DNA from: QZKY01 sp942492925
GTDB taxonomy: Bacteria > Pseudomonadota > Gammaproteobacteria > Burkholderiales > Burkholderiaceae_D
Reading direction: 5' to 3'
DNA: 64,000 nucleotides
Assembly (NCBI GenBank): GCA_942492925.1
Contig: OW818641.1
Location: 1,488,001 to 1,552,000, forward strand
The notes under the pieces were generated by a model that worked only from the letters and a program-made list of their open reading frames with translations, was not told the origin of the DNA and did not search any database. A program made the translations under genes and the position numbers. Shown here piece after piece: positions 25,957 to 34,255 of this stretch (the first letter of the stretch is position 1; every line of letters begins with the position of its first letter).

Positions 25957-26596
25957 TTTGATCGTATTCGATTGGGATGGCACGCTAATGGACAGCACCG
26001 CAGCCATTGTGCACGCCATTCAAGCATCGGCGAGCGATCTCGGTCTGCCCGTACCGGACAAACAATCCGCTTCCTACGTGATCGGTTTGGGTCTGCGTGA
26101 AGCCATGGAAGTGGCTTTGCCCGACATTGACCCGGCCCTTTATCCCAAAATCGTGGAGCGATACCGTTACCATTACTTGAGCAAGGATCGTCATTTGACG
26201 CTTTTTGACGGGGTGCGCGAGATGCTTATTGATCTGTCGCAACGTGGCTACACCTTAGCCGTTGCAACGGGGAAAAGCCGGGCAGGATTGGATCGCGTGC
26301 TGGCAGCGTCCCAATTGGGCACGCTGTTTCAATCGTCCCGCTGCGCCGATGAAACCTTTTCCAAACCGCATCCCGCCATGCTGCAGGAATTGACGGGGGA
26401 GTTGGGGCATGACATGGATCGAACAGTCATGATTGGCGATACCACGCATGATCTTCAAATGGCCTTAAACGCAGGCGCCGCAGGCATTGCCGTTCATTAT
26501 GGCGCCCACGCGCCCGAATCCTTAAAAGTCCTGAATCCGTTGTATTCCGCCGACTCGGTTGCGCAATTACACGCCTGGCTGGTTGAAAATGCCTGA
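25937..26596 (+). CDS. HAD-superfamily phosphatase (Gph/phosphoglycolate phosphatase-like)
   Basis: 219 residues. Motif I FDWDGTLMDS (nucleophile Asp), motif II ATGKSR, motif III Lys in SKPHPAML, motif IV MIGDTTHDLQMA. The cap domain is helical (about 20-85), as in Gph-type enzymes. Substrate not determinable. The start lies inside the rluC end and its own stop overlaps the sppA start (ATGCCTGA), so the three genes form a tight operon. Confidence 0.88.
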   Translation: MTRKKFDLIVFDWDGTLMDSTAAIVHAIQASASDLGLPVPDKQSASYVIGLGLREAMEVALPDIDPALYPKIVERYRYHYLSKDRHLTLFDGVREMLIDLSQRGYTLAVATGKSRAGLDRVLAASQLGTLFQSSRCADETFSKPHPAMLQELTGELGHDMDRTVMIGDTTHDLQMALNAGAAGIAVHYGAHAPESLKVLNPLYSADSVAQLHAWLVENA

Positions 26597-27623
26597 ACAA
26601 TCCAAACCATTTACCGGTGAACCCATGAGCGAACAAGACGCAGTCCCTGAAAAAGACAAACCCGAGAACGGCAAAAAAGCAGGTGCCACGCCCAATTGGG
26701 AGCGCGAAACGCTGGAAAAGCTGGTTTTTTCGACCTTGAAAGAACAGCGTGTCCGTCGTCGCTGGGGGATTTTTTTCAAACTCTTGTACGCAGGGATCTT
26801 TTTCTTCGCGGTATGGCAAATATTCGACCTGGGCAGCAGCGACGGAGATGCCGTTGGAAAGCATACGGCCGTTATTGAAATTGATGGTGTGATTGACTCC
26901 TCAAGAAACAGTGCGAGCAAATCGGTCATCCCGGCCCTCAACAAGGCTTTTTCAGACAAATCATCGGTTGGCGTTATTATTCGGATCAATAGTCCTGGCG
27001 GCAGCCCGGTGCAGGCCGGCATGATTAACGACGAAATCGTTCGTCTTCGTCAGCTTTATCCCCAAAAGCCGCTATACGTCGTGGTCCATGAAATTTGCGC
27101 GTCGGGTGCCTACTATATTGCGGCCTCAGCCGACAAGATCTACGTCGACAAAGCCAGCATCGTGGGTTCCATAGGCGTGCTGATTAATGGCTTTGGATTT
27201 ACCGGGACCATGGAAAAACTGGGAATTGAACGCCGTTTGATGGTGGCCGGCAACAACAAGGGGTTTCTGGATCCGTTCAGTCCGCAATCCGAAAAACACA
27301 AGGCGCACGCCCAGAAAATGCTCAATGAGGTCCATGAGCAGTTCATCGACGCCGTTCGCAAAGGTCGTGGAAACCGTCTAAAAGAAACCCCCGAAACCTT
27401 TTCCGGACTTTTCTGGAGTGGTACCAAGGCTGTTGAAATGGGATTGGCCGATGGTTTCGGCACCGTTGATTCTGTTGCACGCGACGTGTTGAAAGCGGAA
27501 GATACGGTGGATTACACCGAGCACGAAAGTCTGCGTGATCGGGTTTTGAAAAAGTTTGGAACCTCTGTCGGAGAAGGAGCAGTTAAGTCGGCAGTGGATT
27601 GGAACGCGCCAGTCATCAGATGA
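26589..27623 (+). CDS. sppA: Signal peptide peptidase SppA-type (S49) protease
   Basis: 344 residues, the short SppA form with one catalytic domain. One N-terminal membrane helix (about 57-75, WGIFFKLLYAGIFFFAVWQIF) anchors it; the domain faces the periplasm. The nucleophile Ser is in CASGAYYIA, followed by ADKIYVDKASIVGSIGV that supplies the general-base Lys. INSPGGSPVQAG forms the oxyanion strand. Function by family: degrading cleaved signal peptides. Confidence 0.9.
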   Translation: MPEQSKPFTGEPMSEQDAVPEKDKPENGKKAGATPNWERETLEKLVFSTLKEQRVRRRWGIFFKLLYAGIFFFAVWQIFDLGSSDGDAVGKHTAVIEIDGVIDSSRNSASKSVIPALNKAFSDKSSVGVIIRINSPGGSPVQAGMINDEIVRLRQLYPQKPLYVVVHEICASGAYYIAASADKIYVDKASIVGSIGVLINGFGFTGTMEKLGIERRLMVAGNNKGFLDPFSPQSEKHKAHAQKMLNEVHEQFIDAVRKGRGNRLKETPETFSGLFWSGTKAVEMGLADGFGTVDSVARDVLKAEDTVDYTEHESLRDRVLKKFGTSVGEGAVKSAVDWNAPVIR

Positions 27624-27790
27624 CAAACAACATTATAAAACATCCTCAATTTGTTGATTTTAAATAATAAAAAATACTCTCATTCATTTTTTTTGGGGTT
27701 GGTGGTTCATTATGCGAGGCGCCTCATACACGATTAACCCCAGTTCGTTATTCGCATAATTTGCATTATGTAAAATAACACCTGTAAAAG

Positions 27791-27821
27791 AAAAGCCCCT
27801 GGTTTTTACTGGGGGCTTTTT
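27791..27821. terminator. Bidirectional rho-independent terminator
   Basis: AAAAGCCCC (27791-27799) pairs with GGGGCTTTT (27812-27820). The A and T runs allow function on both strands, between sppA (plus) and the small Cys-rich gene (minus, ending at 27838). Confidence 0.85.
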
Positions 27822-27837
27822 CACATCCGGTACCGTT

Positions 27838-28035
27838 TTATATCCCCGCCCTAATTTCTTCGATCAATGCGGCTTTGATTGCAAGCGGGTCGATTTGAAC
27901 GCCAAGCGATGTATCGCAACGAGCGCAGTTAAGCGATACGCACTGCCACGTTCTGCCACCCAGTGCGCAGCCTCTCACTTCCTTAACCTTGACGCCAGAA
28001 ACAACTTCTTCACACTTCGGACATTTTGTAGTCAT
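27838..28035 (-). CDS. Small Cys-rich (zinc-ribbon-like) protein
   Basis: 65 residues with six Cys: CPKC (5, 8), Cys23, Cys32, Cys37 and CARC-type Cys40, a pattern suggesting one or two zinc sites, and a C-terminal helix (LAIKAALIEEIRAG). A strong ribosome site (AAGGAGGGCAAT) stands before the ATG. No family recognised. It is well supported as a real gene by the ribosome site, the Cys pattern and the shared terminator. Confidence 0.75.
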   Translation of the reverse strand: MTTKCPKCEEVVSGVKVKEVRGCALGGRTWQCVSLNCARCDTSLGVQIDPLAIKAALIEEIRAGI

Positions 28036-28797
28036 ATTGCCCTCCTTTTGGAATGGTTGTCTTGCACGACCACTATACCCTATGGACTCGCTTCACAACC
28101 AACTTTTTCGCAACTGTTACCACAAGATAACAGCGAGTTGGCGGTAGGTTGATAACAAATAAGAACACATAAAGGCCACCCTATTGTTTATTTGGGATCG
28201 TATGGCGATACATCTACGCTGCCCCTCCCGCTCTTACTGAGTTGGACGCGGTACGCAAGCAAAACGACAGAATCCTTGTTCTTCATTTTTGTTCATAATC
28301 AGCGTATCGCTCACACTTGCTGCGATTCTCTTTAAGTCAAAATTTAGCTGACCTTCACCCAGTCTTGGCAACCCTTTTATCCGTTGAACTAAAGGCCGTT
28401 ATCGTCTACTGCGCATTACGCCTCATCGGTTTGTTCCACAACATCATTCGTATCGGCGAAACGGGTCCTGAAATGCCTTGTGTTCAGCGGTGCTGAGTGT
28501 TACTGCATATTGTTTAGTCGTCAGAAAGCAGGCCGGATGCTGACGATGGATGAGGTGGAAGCGCTCATGCACTAATGCATGCACCCCGGAAGTTTTCAAG
28601 AAGATCGTCGCATCCTACAAAATGCACGACAACGCGCATCCCTTCTCCGGGATCGATTATTGATAATGGGTGTGTCGATTGATTTAACGCACCCGTCACG
28701 GGGCGCCATATTGACACTCACCAAAACACTGCGATAGTCTTGTTTTGCCGCTGAACAATATCAGATTCCGATATTTTTATGGCGATTCATCAAACTC
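28036..28797. other. Gene-poor stretch with possible coding debris
   Basis: No intact gene seen in about 760 bases. Around 28480-28665 two adjacent frames give protein-like endings: one reads GRMLTMDEVEALMH then stop (near 28576), and the next, in another frame, reads FKKIVASYKMHDNAHPFSGIDY (in part) then stop (near 28664). These may be remnants of a broken gene or chance. The promoter of the lipoprotein cluster starting at 28798 should be in 28670-28790. Confidence 0.4.
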
Positions 28798-30453
28798 GTG
28801 GAGGAAGCCATCGTCTGCTTCAGAAAATTACGCCACTTGCCCACGTACTGGGGCATTCTGTTAGGGGCGACCCTTTTGACCGGATGCGCTTCCGGCCCTA
28901 CCCAACAATCCCTGGATGTCAGCAAAGCGATCTATCGATCCGGCGACGTTCGGGGTGCGATTCAAAGCTTTGAAAGCGCATACCGATCCCAGAGCAGCAA
29001 GGACACGCCCTATTATCTGGAAAAGGGATATTTACTCAGACTGCTGGGAAACGATGCTCTGACTCAAAGCTCGCAAAGCTTGCTTGAAGCGGACAAAGTC
29101 GTCAGCAACTGGGAAGCGCAAGCCACCACCGATTTGGCGCGGAGTTCGCTGGATTTCATGAATTACTTCTTTTCTGCCATTCGCTCGAATGCCACGTATG
29201 AATTGAAGGACTACGAAAAAAGCATGCTGAGTTACACGCTCGCGGTGAATCACATGCTCGCTGGGCGAATGGATCTCGCTGGGGTTGAAGCCCGAAAAAT
29301 GGCGCAGCGTGAAAAATTGATCGAAGCGCTGCAAGAAAAAAAGATGGATGCCATCCGCAAAAAAGAATCCAAAACAAAAGATGGCGCCTCATCCAGGATC
29401 GAGAACATCAAGGGTTATCCGATCAATGTGATTGAATCCGCGGAAATCCGGGCGTTGAAGAATTCCTACCAAAGCGCCGCTGCACATTATCTGGCCGGGT
29501 TTATCTTCGAGAGTCAGGACGAAAAAGGTCTCGCAGCGGCTGGATACCGGCTAGCCGCAGAGCTCAAACCGGATGTGAAGCTCTTCCGCCGCAGTCTCGG
29601 CAACCTGGATTCGTCATCTGCGGATGACGGCAGTTCGCAGGCGGATACGCTCATCATTGTCGAAACCGGACATGTACCGCGTGTCTATTCGCAAAAGATT
29701 ACCTACCCTATCCCGACCTTTAGTGGCGTGCGTCTTGTAACGATACGCCTCCCCGTCATCGATGCTTACCAATCCCTTTTCTACCTGAGAAATATTTATA
29801 TCGATGGCAGGGACGTGGAAACTGTTCAAGCCGCCAACCTGGATACGATGGTCCGTCGCCAACTCAAAGATGAAATGCCGGGGCATGTGCTCAAAGCAAC
29901 CAGTCAGGTGATTACGCAAGTCATTGCCCAGGAAGCGGCTTATCATGCCGGGCGAGCCAGTCAAAACCGTGGAAGTGGTGGCCGCAACCAGGATGCCGCT
30001 GCTGCTGCTGCTCTGGTGGGACAACTGGCCGCAGTGGCTGCAGGTGCAGCCCTTTCCACAGGAGAGGTGGATGTGCGCGCCTGGACGACGCTGCCCGGCG
30101 CCATTTACATTGCCCGCAAGCGTTTTGACAAAGGTGAAAGACAAATCACGCTTCTCACGCCAGCGGGCGCAATTAACGCTAAAATCAACCTGAGGAACAA
30201 TCACGAACTGGTGTATGCACGCGTTTTAGGCAATGGCGCAGTCATTTTGACGCAGTCGGCACCCGAGGTAACACAATCCTATCTCAAGCCGCCACAGCCT
30301 AAAGTGCCTGAATCCAGCATCAAGCCAGAAACGACGGATGTGAGCAATGCTCCTGAAAAGGCAAACTGCCCAACGAATTCGGCATTGAACAAATTCATGG
30401 GATTTTGGGGGAGCAAGAAAGAAGCCACCGACAAGGAAAACGATTGCAAGTAA
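28798..30453 (+). CDS. COG3014-family outer-membrane lipoprotein
   Basis: 551 residues. A hydrophobic segment ends in the lipobox LLTGC (Cys near residue 31). Helical, TPR-like repeats fill the first 270 residues (YRSGDVRGAIQSFESAYRS and similar). A beta-rich part follows, an Ala/Gly-rich stretch (AAAAAALVGQLAAVAAGAAL, about 400-420) and a Pro/Lys-rich tail. Proteins of this family are found next to YcfL and LpoB, as here. The start is uncertain: GTG at 28798 gives a long n-region and has no clear ribosome site; TTG at 28840 is the alternative. First gene of a four-gene envelope cluster. Confidence 0.8.
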   Translation: MEEAIVCFRKLRHLPTYWGILLGATLLTGCASGPTQQSLDVSKAIYRSGDVRGAIQSFESAYRSQSSKDTPYYLEKGYLLRLLGNDALTQSSQSLLEADKVVSNWEAQATTDLARSSLDFMNYFFSAIRSNATYELKDYEKSMLSYTLAVNHMLAGRMDLAGVEARKMAQREKLIEALQEKKMDAIRKKESKTKDGASSRIENIKGYPINVIESAEIRALKNSYQSAAAHYLAGFIFESQDEKGLAAAGYRLAAELKPDVKLFRRSLGNLDSSSADDGSSQADTLIIVETGHVPRVYSQKITYPIPTFSGVRLVTIRLPVIDAYQSLFYLRNIYIDGRDVETVQAANLDTMVRRQLKDEMPGHVLKATSQVITQVIAQEAAYHAGRASQNRGSGGRNQDAAAAAALVGQLAAVAAGAALSTGEVDVRAWTTLPGAIYIARKRFDKGERQITLLTPAGAINAKINLRNNHELVYARVLGNGAVILTQSAPEVTQSYLKPPQPKVPESSIKPETTDVSNAPEKANCPTNSALNKFMGFWGSKKEATDKENDCK

Positions 30454-30493
30454 GTTTCAAGAAACCATACTGGTTCTTATTGAGGAGATAGTC

Positions 30494-30856
30494 ATGCCAA
30501 AAAAAATTCATGCTTTGATTATGACTGCCATTATTTTTGGATTGGTGGCGTGCAGTTCAACGCCAACGGCCGATGAGATGACCGTGCGCATGCGCGACAC
30601 AGACGCTGTCAAAATTACCGATATGCGCAGCATCGTCGCCGGTGGCGTACTCACCGCACAGGTGACCGTCAGGAACAAAGGCGCCAAGAAACCGGTTTAT
30701 TACCGATTCCGGTGGTTGAACAAATCCGGTTTGGTGGTGGGCGGCGAAGAAGCCTGGAAACCACTGACCATTGGCACCGACCAATCAGGGGTGCTGACCG
30801 GTATTGCCCCCCACCCTTCCGTCAGCGATTTCAAATTTGAACTTTCATCAGATTAA
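30494..30856 (+). CDS. YcfL-type lipoprotein (DUF1425)
   Basis: 120 residues; signal peptide with lipobox LVAC at about 17-20, then a single beta-sandwich domain with VRNKGAKKPVYYRFRWLNKSGLVV, the conserved core of DUF1425. In enterobacteria ycfL lies directly upstream of lpoB, and the same order holds here (15-base gap). A TGAGGAG ribosome site precedes the start. Exact role unknown; envelope lipoprotein probably linked to the LpoB function. Confidence 0.85.
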   Translation: MPKKIHALIMTAIIFGLVACSSTPTADEMTVRMRDTDAVKITDMRSIVAGGVLTAQVTVRNKGAKKPVYYRFRWLNKSGLVVGGEEAWKPLTIGTDQSGVLTGIAPHPSVSDFKFELSSD

Positions 30857-30871
30857 TTCATAGGAACGATT

Positions 30872-31468
30872 ATGAAAAACTTTTTTCCCCGTCAAGTCTT
30901 TGGGGCTGTTCTCTGCGGTAGCTTTCTGTTGCTTCAGGCATGTTCGACCAGTCCCACCATTCGTTATGGCGATTCCAAAGCGGTTGAAACTGTCACCACG
31001 GAATTTGGTTCTTCGGATTTACAGCAAATCGCCGAAGCGATGGCACGTTCCATGCTGCAGGCTCCTGTCGTCAGCGAGGCTCGTGACAAACCTATCGTGA
31101 CCGTTTCGGAAGTGAAAAACAAAACGACCGAGTATATCGATACCAAAGTCATCACGGACAAAATCCGGACGCAGCTGACCAAGAGTGGTCGCGTGCGTTT
31201 CGCTGTCAACATCAACGAAATGCAAACCCAGGTGGATGAGCTGAAACGTCAAAATCAAACCGGACTTTATGCCGCCCAGACCCGTAGCAAAATCGGCAGC
31301 ATGCATGCTGCCAAATATCGCGTTGAAGGTTCCATCAGCTCCATCATCAAGCAAACCAAGGATGTGAAAGATGTCTTCTATATCTTCGATCTACGCTTGA
31401 TCGATACGGAAACCGGACTCGTTGAGTGGGCGGACGAGAAAGAAATTCGCAAAACAGCGACGCGTTAA
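30872..31468 (+). CDS. lpoB: Penicillin-binding protein activator LpoB
   Basis: 198-residue outer-membrane lipoprotein (lipobox LQAC near residue 25) whose domain (about 60-195) shows the LpoB strands IVTVSEVKNKTTEYIDTKVITDKIRTQLTKSGRVRF (in part) and YIFDLRLIDTETGLVEWADEKEIRK. In E. coli LpoB reaches through the peptidoglycan to activate PBP1b. The linker between Cys and domain is short, as in many non-enteric LpoB proteins. It sits third in the cluster, between ycfL and an unnamed exported protein. Confidence 0.88.
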   Translation: MKNFFPRQVFGAVLCGSFLLLQACSTSPTIRYGDSKAVETVTTEFGSSDLQQIAEAMARSMLQAPVVSEARDKPIVTVSEVKNKTTEYIDTKVITDKIRTQLTKSGRVRFAVNINEMQTQVDELKRQNQTGLYAAQTRSKIGSMHAAKYRVEGSISSIIKQTKDVKDVFYIFDLRLIDTETGLVEWADEKEIRKTATR

Positions 31469-31494
31469 ACACTTTTCAGAGAACGGAGCACGAT

Positions 31495-32682
31495 ATGTTG
31501 AGGTCTTCCAGTAGCGATGTTTCTTTCATCCATAAAAAAGTTCTGCAAATATCGTCGGTCATGGGATTCGCCCTGTTGGTGGGACAGGCACAACTCTGTT
31601 TTGCGCAGGATGCCCCACCCCCTCTGGCCCCCGCAGTGCCGTCACAGAGCGAGGTGATCTCCCCCGCTCCCGCAACGGTGACGCCGCCGAAGAGCGAGAC
31701 GCTCTCCTCCCCTACTGCTTCGGTTGTGCCCAAACAACCTAATTCAGTTGCCGTGCTGGATCTGGGCATCCGGCAGGAGCATCAGGATTTTTTCTACGAT
31801 GAAAAGCACAGCGCCAAATCGTCTCACAAGAAAAAGAAGCGTAGTGGTGTCGACACGCAGGCCGCTGACGATCCCAACCGCACGAGCATGCCAGACGCTT
31901 CGGGTGTCAACGCCATTCGTCAGGCGCAAATGGGGGACGGGGATGCGCTCCCTTCCGCAGAGCGCACGCGCGTCGCATCATCCTCAGATGAAGATGCACA
32001 ATCCGAGTCATCTTATTCGAAACAATTCGGCTACAAGCGTCGGGTTTCGTATAACGAAGTCAAAGGCTTGATGACGGAAATCAGAATGGCACTGAAACAG
32101 GCCGGTTACACGGTCATTCAACCCCATGGCCTCTACGCCAAGCAAATGGAGATGGGTGACATGCCTTCCATCAAGGATAGGCTCGCTGCTGGCGATTTCG
32201 GCAACGCACAATACGTGCTGATCCCGAATGTAGTGGATGCATCTGTTCGCGAAACCAAGGAAGCCATTCAAAATACCTCGGACTATGCCAGACGGTTTGA
32301 AATGAACTTGACCGTAGAGTTCACGATGGTCAATACGGATACCCAAGCCGTTCTTGCCTCGTTTAACGCAACGGGTTCGGGATCGGATATGTATCTCGGC
32401 AAGGCGTACGCGACATTTGTACCGGATATGGCCATGGTCAAGCGAAACATGCTGAGCACCTTTGGTGCTGACGCCAAAAAGAAACTCTTGGAGCAGTTGC
32501 CCAAACCCGGCGCAGACGGGGTCGTTGAGCCCAAACCTGGTGCCCCCAGCGCGGGCTCTTTTGCAGACGGCGATCCCAAGACGCTCAAGGTCTATCAGCT
32601 GAAAGAAAGCGAAAAAGAAGTCAGCAAGGATGGATCTTCTTCTGAAAAGAAAAAGGAAGAAATCCGCATCTACCGCCAATAA
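31495..32682 (+). CDS. Exported protein of the LpoB cluster, LpoB/CsgG-like C-terminal domain suspected
   Basis: 395 residues. A signal peptide with a long n-region (cleavage near CFAQDAPP) precedes a Pro/Ser-rich stretch, then SVAVLDLGIRQEHQDFF and a Lys/Ser-rich linker (about 100-180). From about residue 190 a folded domain contains VSYNEVKGLMTEIRMALKQAGYTV, AQYVLIPNVVDASVRE and LTVEFTMVNTDTQAVLASFNATGSG, the strand order seen in LpoB/CsgG-type domains. The tail is charged. The ATG at 31495 has GGAG upstream. Function unknown; co-transcribed with lpoB (26-base gap). Confidence 0.72.
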   Translation: MLRSSSSDVSFIHKKVLQISSVMGFALLVGQAQLCFAQDAPPPLAPAVPSQSEVISPAPATVTPPKSETLSSPTASVVPKQPNSVAVLDLGIRQEHQDFFYDEKHSAKSSHKKKKRSGVDTQAADDPNRTSMPDASGVNAIRQAQMGDGDALPSAERTRVASSSDEDAQSESSYSKQFGYKRRVSYNEVKGLMTEIRMALKQAGYTVIQPHGLYAKQMEMGDMPSIKDRLAAGDFGNAQYVLIPNVVDASVRETKEAIQNTSDYARRFEMNLTVEFTMVNTDTQAVLASFNATGSGSDMYLGKAYATFVPDMAMVKRNMLSTFGADAKKKLLEQLPKPGADGVVEPKPGAPSAGSFADGDPKTLKVYQLKESEKEVSKDGSSSEKKKEEIRIYRQ

Positions 32683-32688
32683 CCCACC

Positions 32689-32722
32689 CGCTTGCGGGCA
32701 GGATCACCCCTACCCGCAAGCG
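32689..32722 (+). terminator. Hairpin after the LpoB cluster
   Basis: CGCTTGCGGG (32689-32698) and CCCGCAAGCG (32713-32722) are perfectly complementary with a 14-base loop, 7 bases after the last stop. No T run follows, so it may protect the mRNA end or help rho-dependent termination. Confidence 0.6.
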
Positions 32723-32845
32723 TTCACCCCTCACGCCAGGCAGAAATCATCCGATTGCCAAACAAATTTCACCGCCCAATCAACCTGAAGATTGTGTTGT
32801 AATTTGTTGATTTTTAATGAAAAACTCGATCTTAAAGTTTTTCTT

Positions 32846-33031
32846 TCACTTCTTTTCCACTTCTAAATCCCGACAGCGACCACTGTTATCGACACACGGG
32901 CATCCCATGTGGCAAACGATGCCGGTGAAGTAAATGTATTCAACATGCGCGCACTGGTTGCACTCGGAAAGCTCCGGATTAAGCCCAATTTGGCGCTCAA
33001 GGACATATAACAGAGAGGGGGTGGGTTCCAT
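32846..33031 (-). CDS. Candidate 61-residue Cys-rich protein
   Basis: From the ATG at 33031 the frame gives MEPTPSLLYVLERQIGLNPE followed by six Cys: CNQC (24, 27), Cys40, CPC (44, 46) and Cys53. The spacing and aromatic stretch EYIYFTGIVCH look like a metal-binding mini-domain. Against it: no clear ribosome site before the ATG, and an overlapping plus-strand frame. Kept as tentative. Confidence 0.35.
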   Translation of the reverse strand: MEPTPSLLYVLERQIGLNPELSECNQCAHVEYIYFTGIVCHMGCPCVDNSGRCRDLEVEKK

Positions 33032-33223
33032 GAAGGAAGCGACTCGACAATTCAACGACTGTACCCATCCATACCGGACGGCTACCCAATTGCGACTCTA
33101 CCACTTTGGCGGACGGTTTTCCGAGAGGAAGCCATGACCAATCGGAATAAGATTAAAAAACGGGGCAGTTTGAATGCATATATGAACCACACAATCCTCT
33201 ACCCCATTCTTTATCCAATACTC

Positions 33224-34153
33224 TTAAGCAATTGCAGAAATGGCGCTGTTACTGGATGCCTGGTCAGAGTCTCCAGACGATAAACCATACGCCTCAACCA
33301 ACTGCAGCATGATTTTCATGACATTCATTTCTTCGGATGAAGAACTCACCCCGCTATCGCTCTGGTAAGCGATCAATTCTTCCAGGCTCACAGTGCCATC
33401 CTGGTTGGTATCAGCCGCTTCATACGACGTGCTGCTATCAGTGGAAGATGCACCAGAAGGCGGTGGAGGAGGCGGCATGGACGATGCCGTGCTGGTGCCA
33501 TTAACCGATTGATCGTAAGACATGGCCTCGCTGTTAGACACCTTCCCATCTCCATCGGTATCGGCCGTCTCGAAATTATCGATAATACTCTGCATCAAGG
33601 CAGTACGCTTGGTATCGGTGTCGCCGATCTCTTCAATCATGCTAGTCAGTTCTTCCTTGGTGAAACCGGTATCCGTTCCGCTAGCGCTGCTGGTGCCATT
33701 GATCGATTGATCGAAAGCCATTGCCTCAGTATTGGATACCTTGCCATCTCCATTGGTATCCGCCGCTTCAAAATTGTCCACAATACTTTGCATCAAAGAG
33801 GTGCGCTTGGTATCAGTGTCGCCGATCTCTTCGATCATGCTGGTCAGTTCTGCCTGGCTGAAACCGGTTTCGTCCTCGCTCGCGTTAATGAGACGCGACT
33901 GGTTAAACTGGTTATTCAATTCATCAGAGAGTTTTTGCAACCCATCCGACAGCTCCGATTCGCTTATCTTGCCATCACTATCCGCATCGAGTTTGCTGAA
34001 TACCTGATCGACGGATGTGTCATCGGAAGAAAGCTGGGATAAGGCAGTTTGGAGTTCCGATTTATCGATATAGCCTTGATTTTTGGTATCAATCTTGGTG
34101 AACAGACTGCTCACCCACGAAGTGCTGCTCACACTACTGATTGCGCTTGACAT
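33224..34153 (-). CDS. EF-hand calcium-binding protein, XopAW-like
   Basis: 309 residues, with five 12-residue EF loops: Asp22-Glu33 (degenerate), Asp56-Glu67, Asp132-Glu143, Asp198-Glu209 and Asp248-Glu259. Residues 97-162 and 163-222 are a near-identical tandem duplication with the core ELTSMIEEIGDTDTKRT, each ending in one EF loop; a PPPPPP linker (about 227-232) separates the last hand. The N-terminus is Ser-rich (MSSAISSVSSTSWVSS) with no Sec signal. PGAP-type naming for such proteins is XopAW-family calcium-binding effector; secretion is not shown. A strong GGGAGG ribosome site precedes the ATG. It lies 102 bases downstream of the histidine kinase on the same strand. Confidence 0.88.
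   Translation of the reverse strand: MSSAISSVSSTSWVSSLFTKIDTKNQGYIDKSELQTALSQLSSDDTSVDQVFSKLDADSDGKISESELSDGLQKLSDELNNQFNQSRLINASEDETGFSQAELTSMIEEIGDTDTKRTSLMQSIVDNFEAADTNGDGKVSNTEAMAFDQSINGTSSASGTDTGFTKEELTSMIEEIGDTDTKRTALMQSIIDNFETADTDGDGKVSNSEAMSYDQSVNGTSTASSMPPPPPPSGASSTDSSTSYEAADTNQDGTVSLEELIAYQSDSGVSSSSEEMNVMKIMLQLVEAYGLSSGDSDQASSNSAISAIA
33488..33865 (-). repeat. Tandem duplication inside the EF-hand gene (198-base unit)
   Basis: Copy 1 covers 33668-33865 and copy 2 covers 33488-33667, shorter at its end. The proteins match nearly residue for residue over 60 positions at a 66-residue offset, and the DNA is still visibly alike, so the duplication is fairly recent or kept alike by recombination. 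Confidence 0.85.
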
Positions 34154-34255
34154 GCCCGCCTCCCTGAAAAAGATTTTTGAAGCTACAGGATCTCAGGGCT
34201 ATGTGTCAGGCGTATGTGCACTTTGTATGCAAATTGAAATAGAGTGCGTGGAATG

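Larger units (their letters stand above)
32683..33223. other. Intergenic region, little content besides one small candidate gene
   Basis: Apart from the hairpin at 32689-32722 and a candidate Cys-rich gene (32846-33031, minus), nothing is recognisable. A plus-strand frame at 33030-33137 begins MKEATRQFNDCTH after a purine-rich GAGAGGGGG, but it is only 35 residues and shows no family features. Confidence 0.4.
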
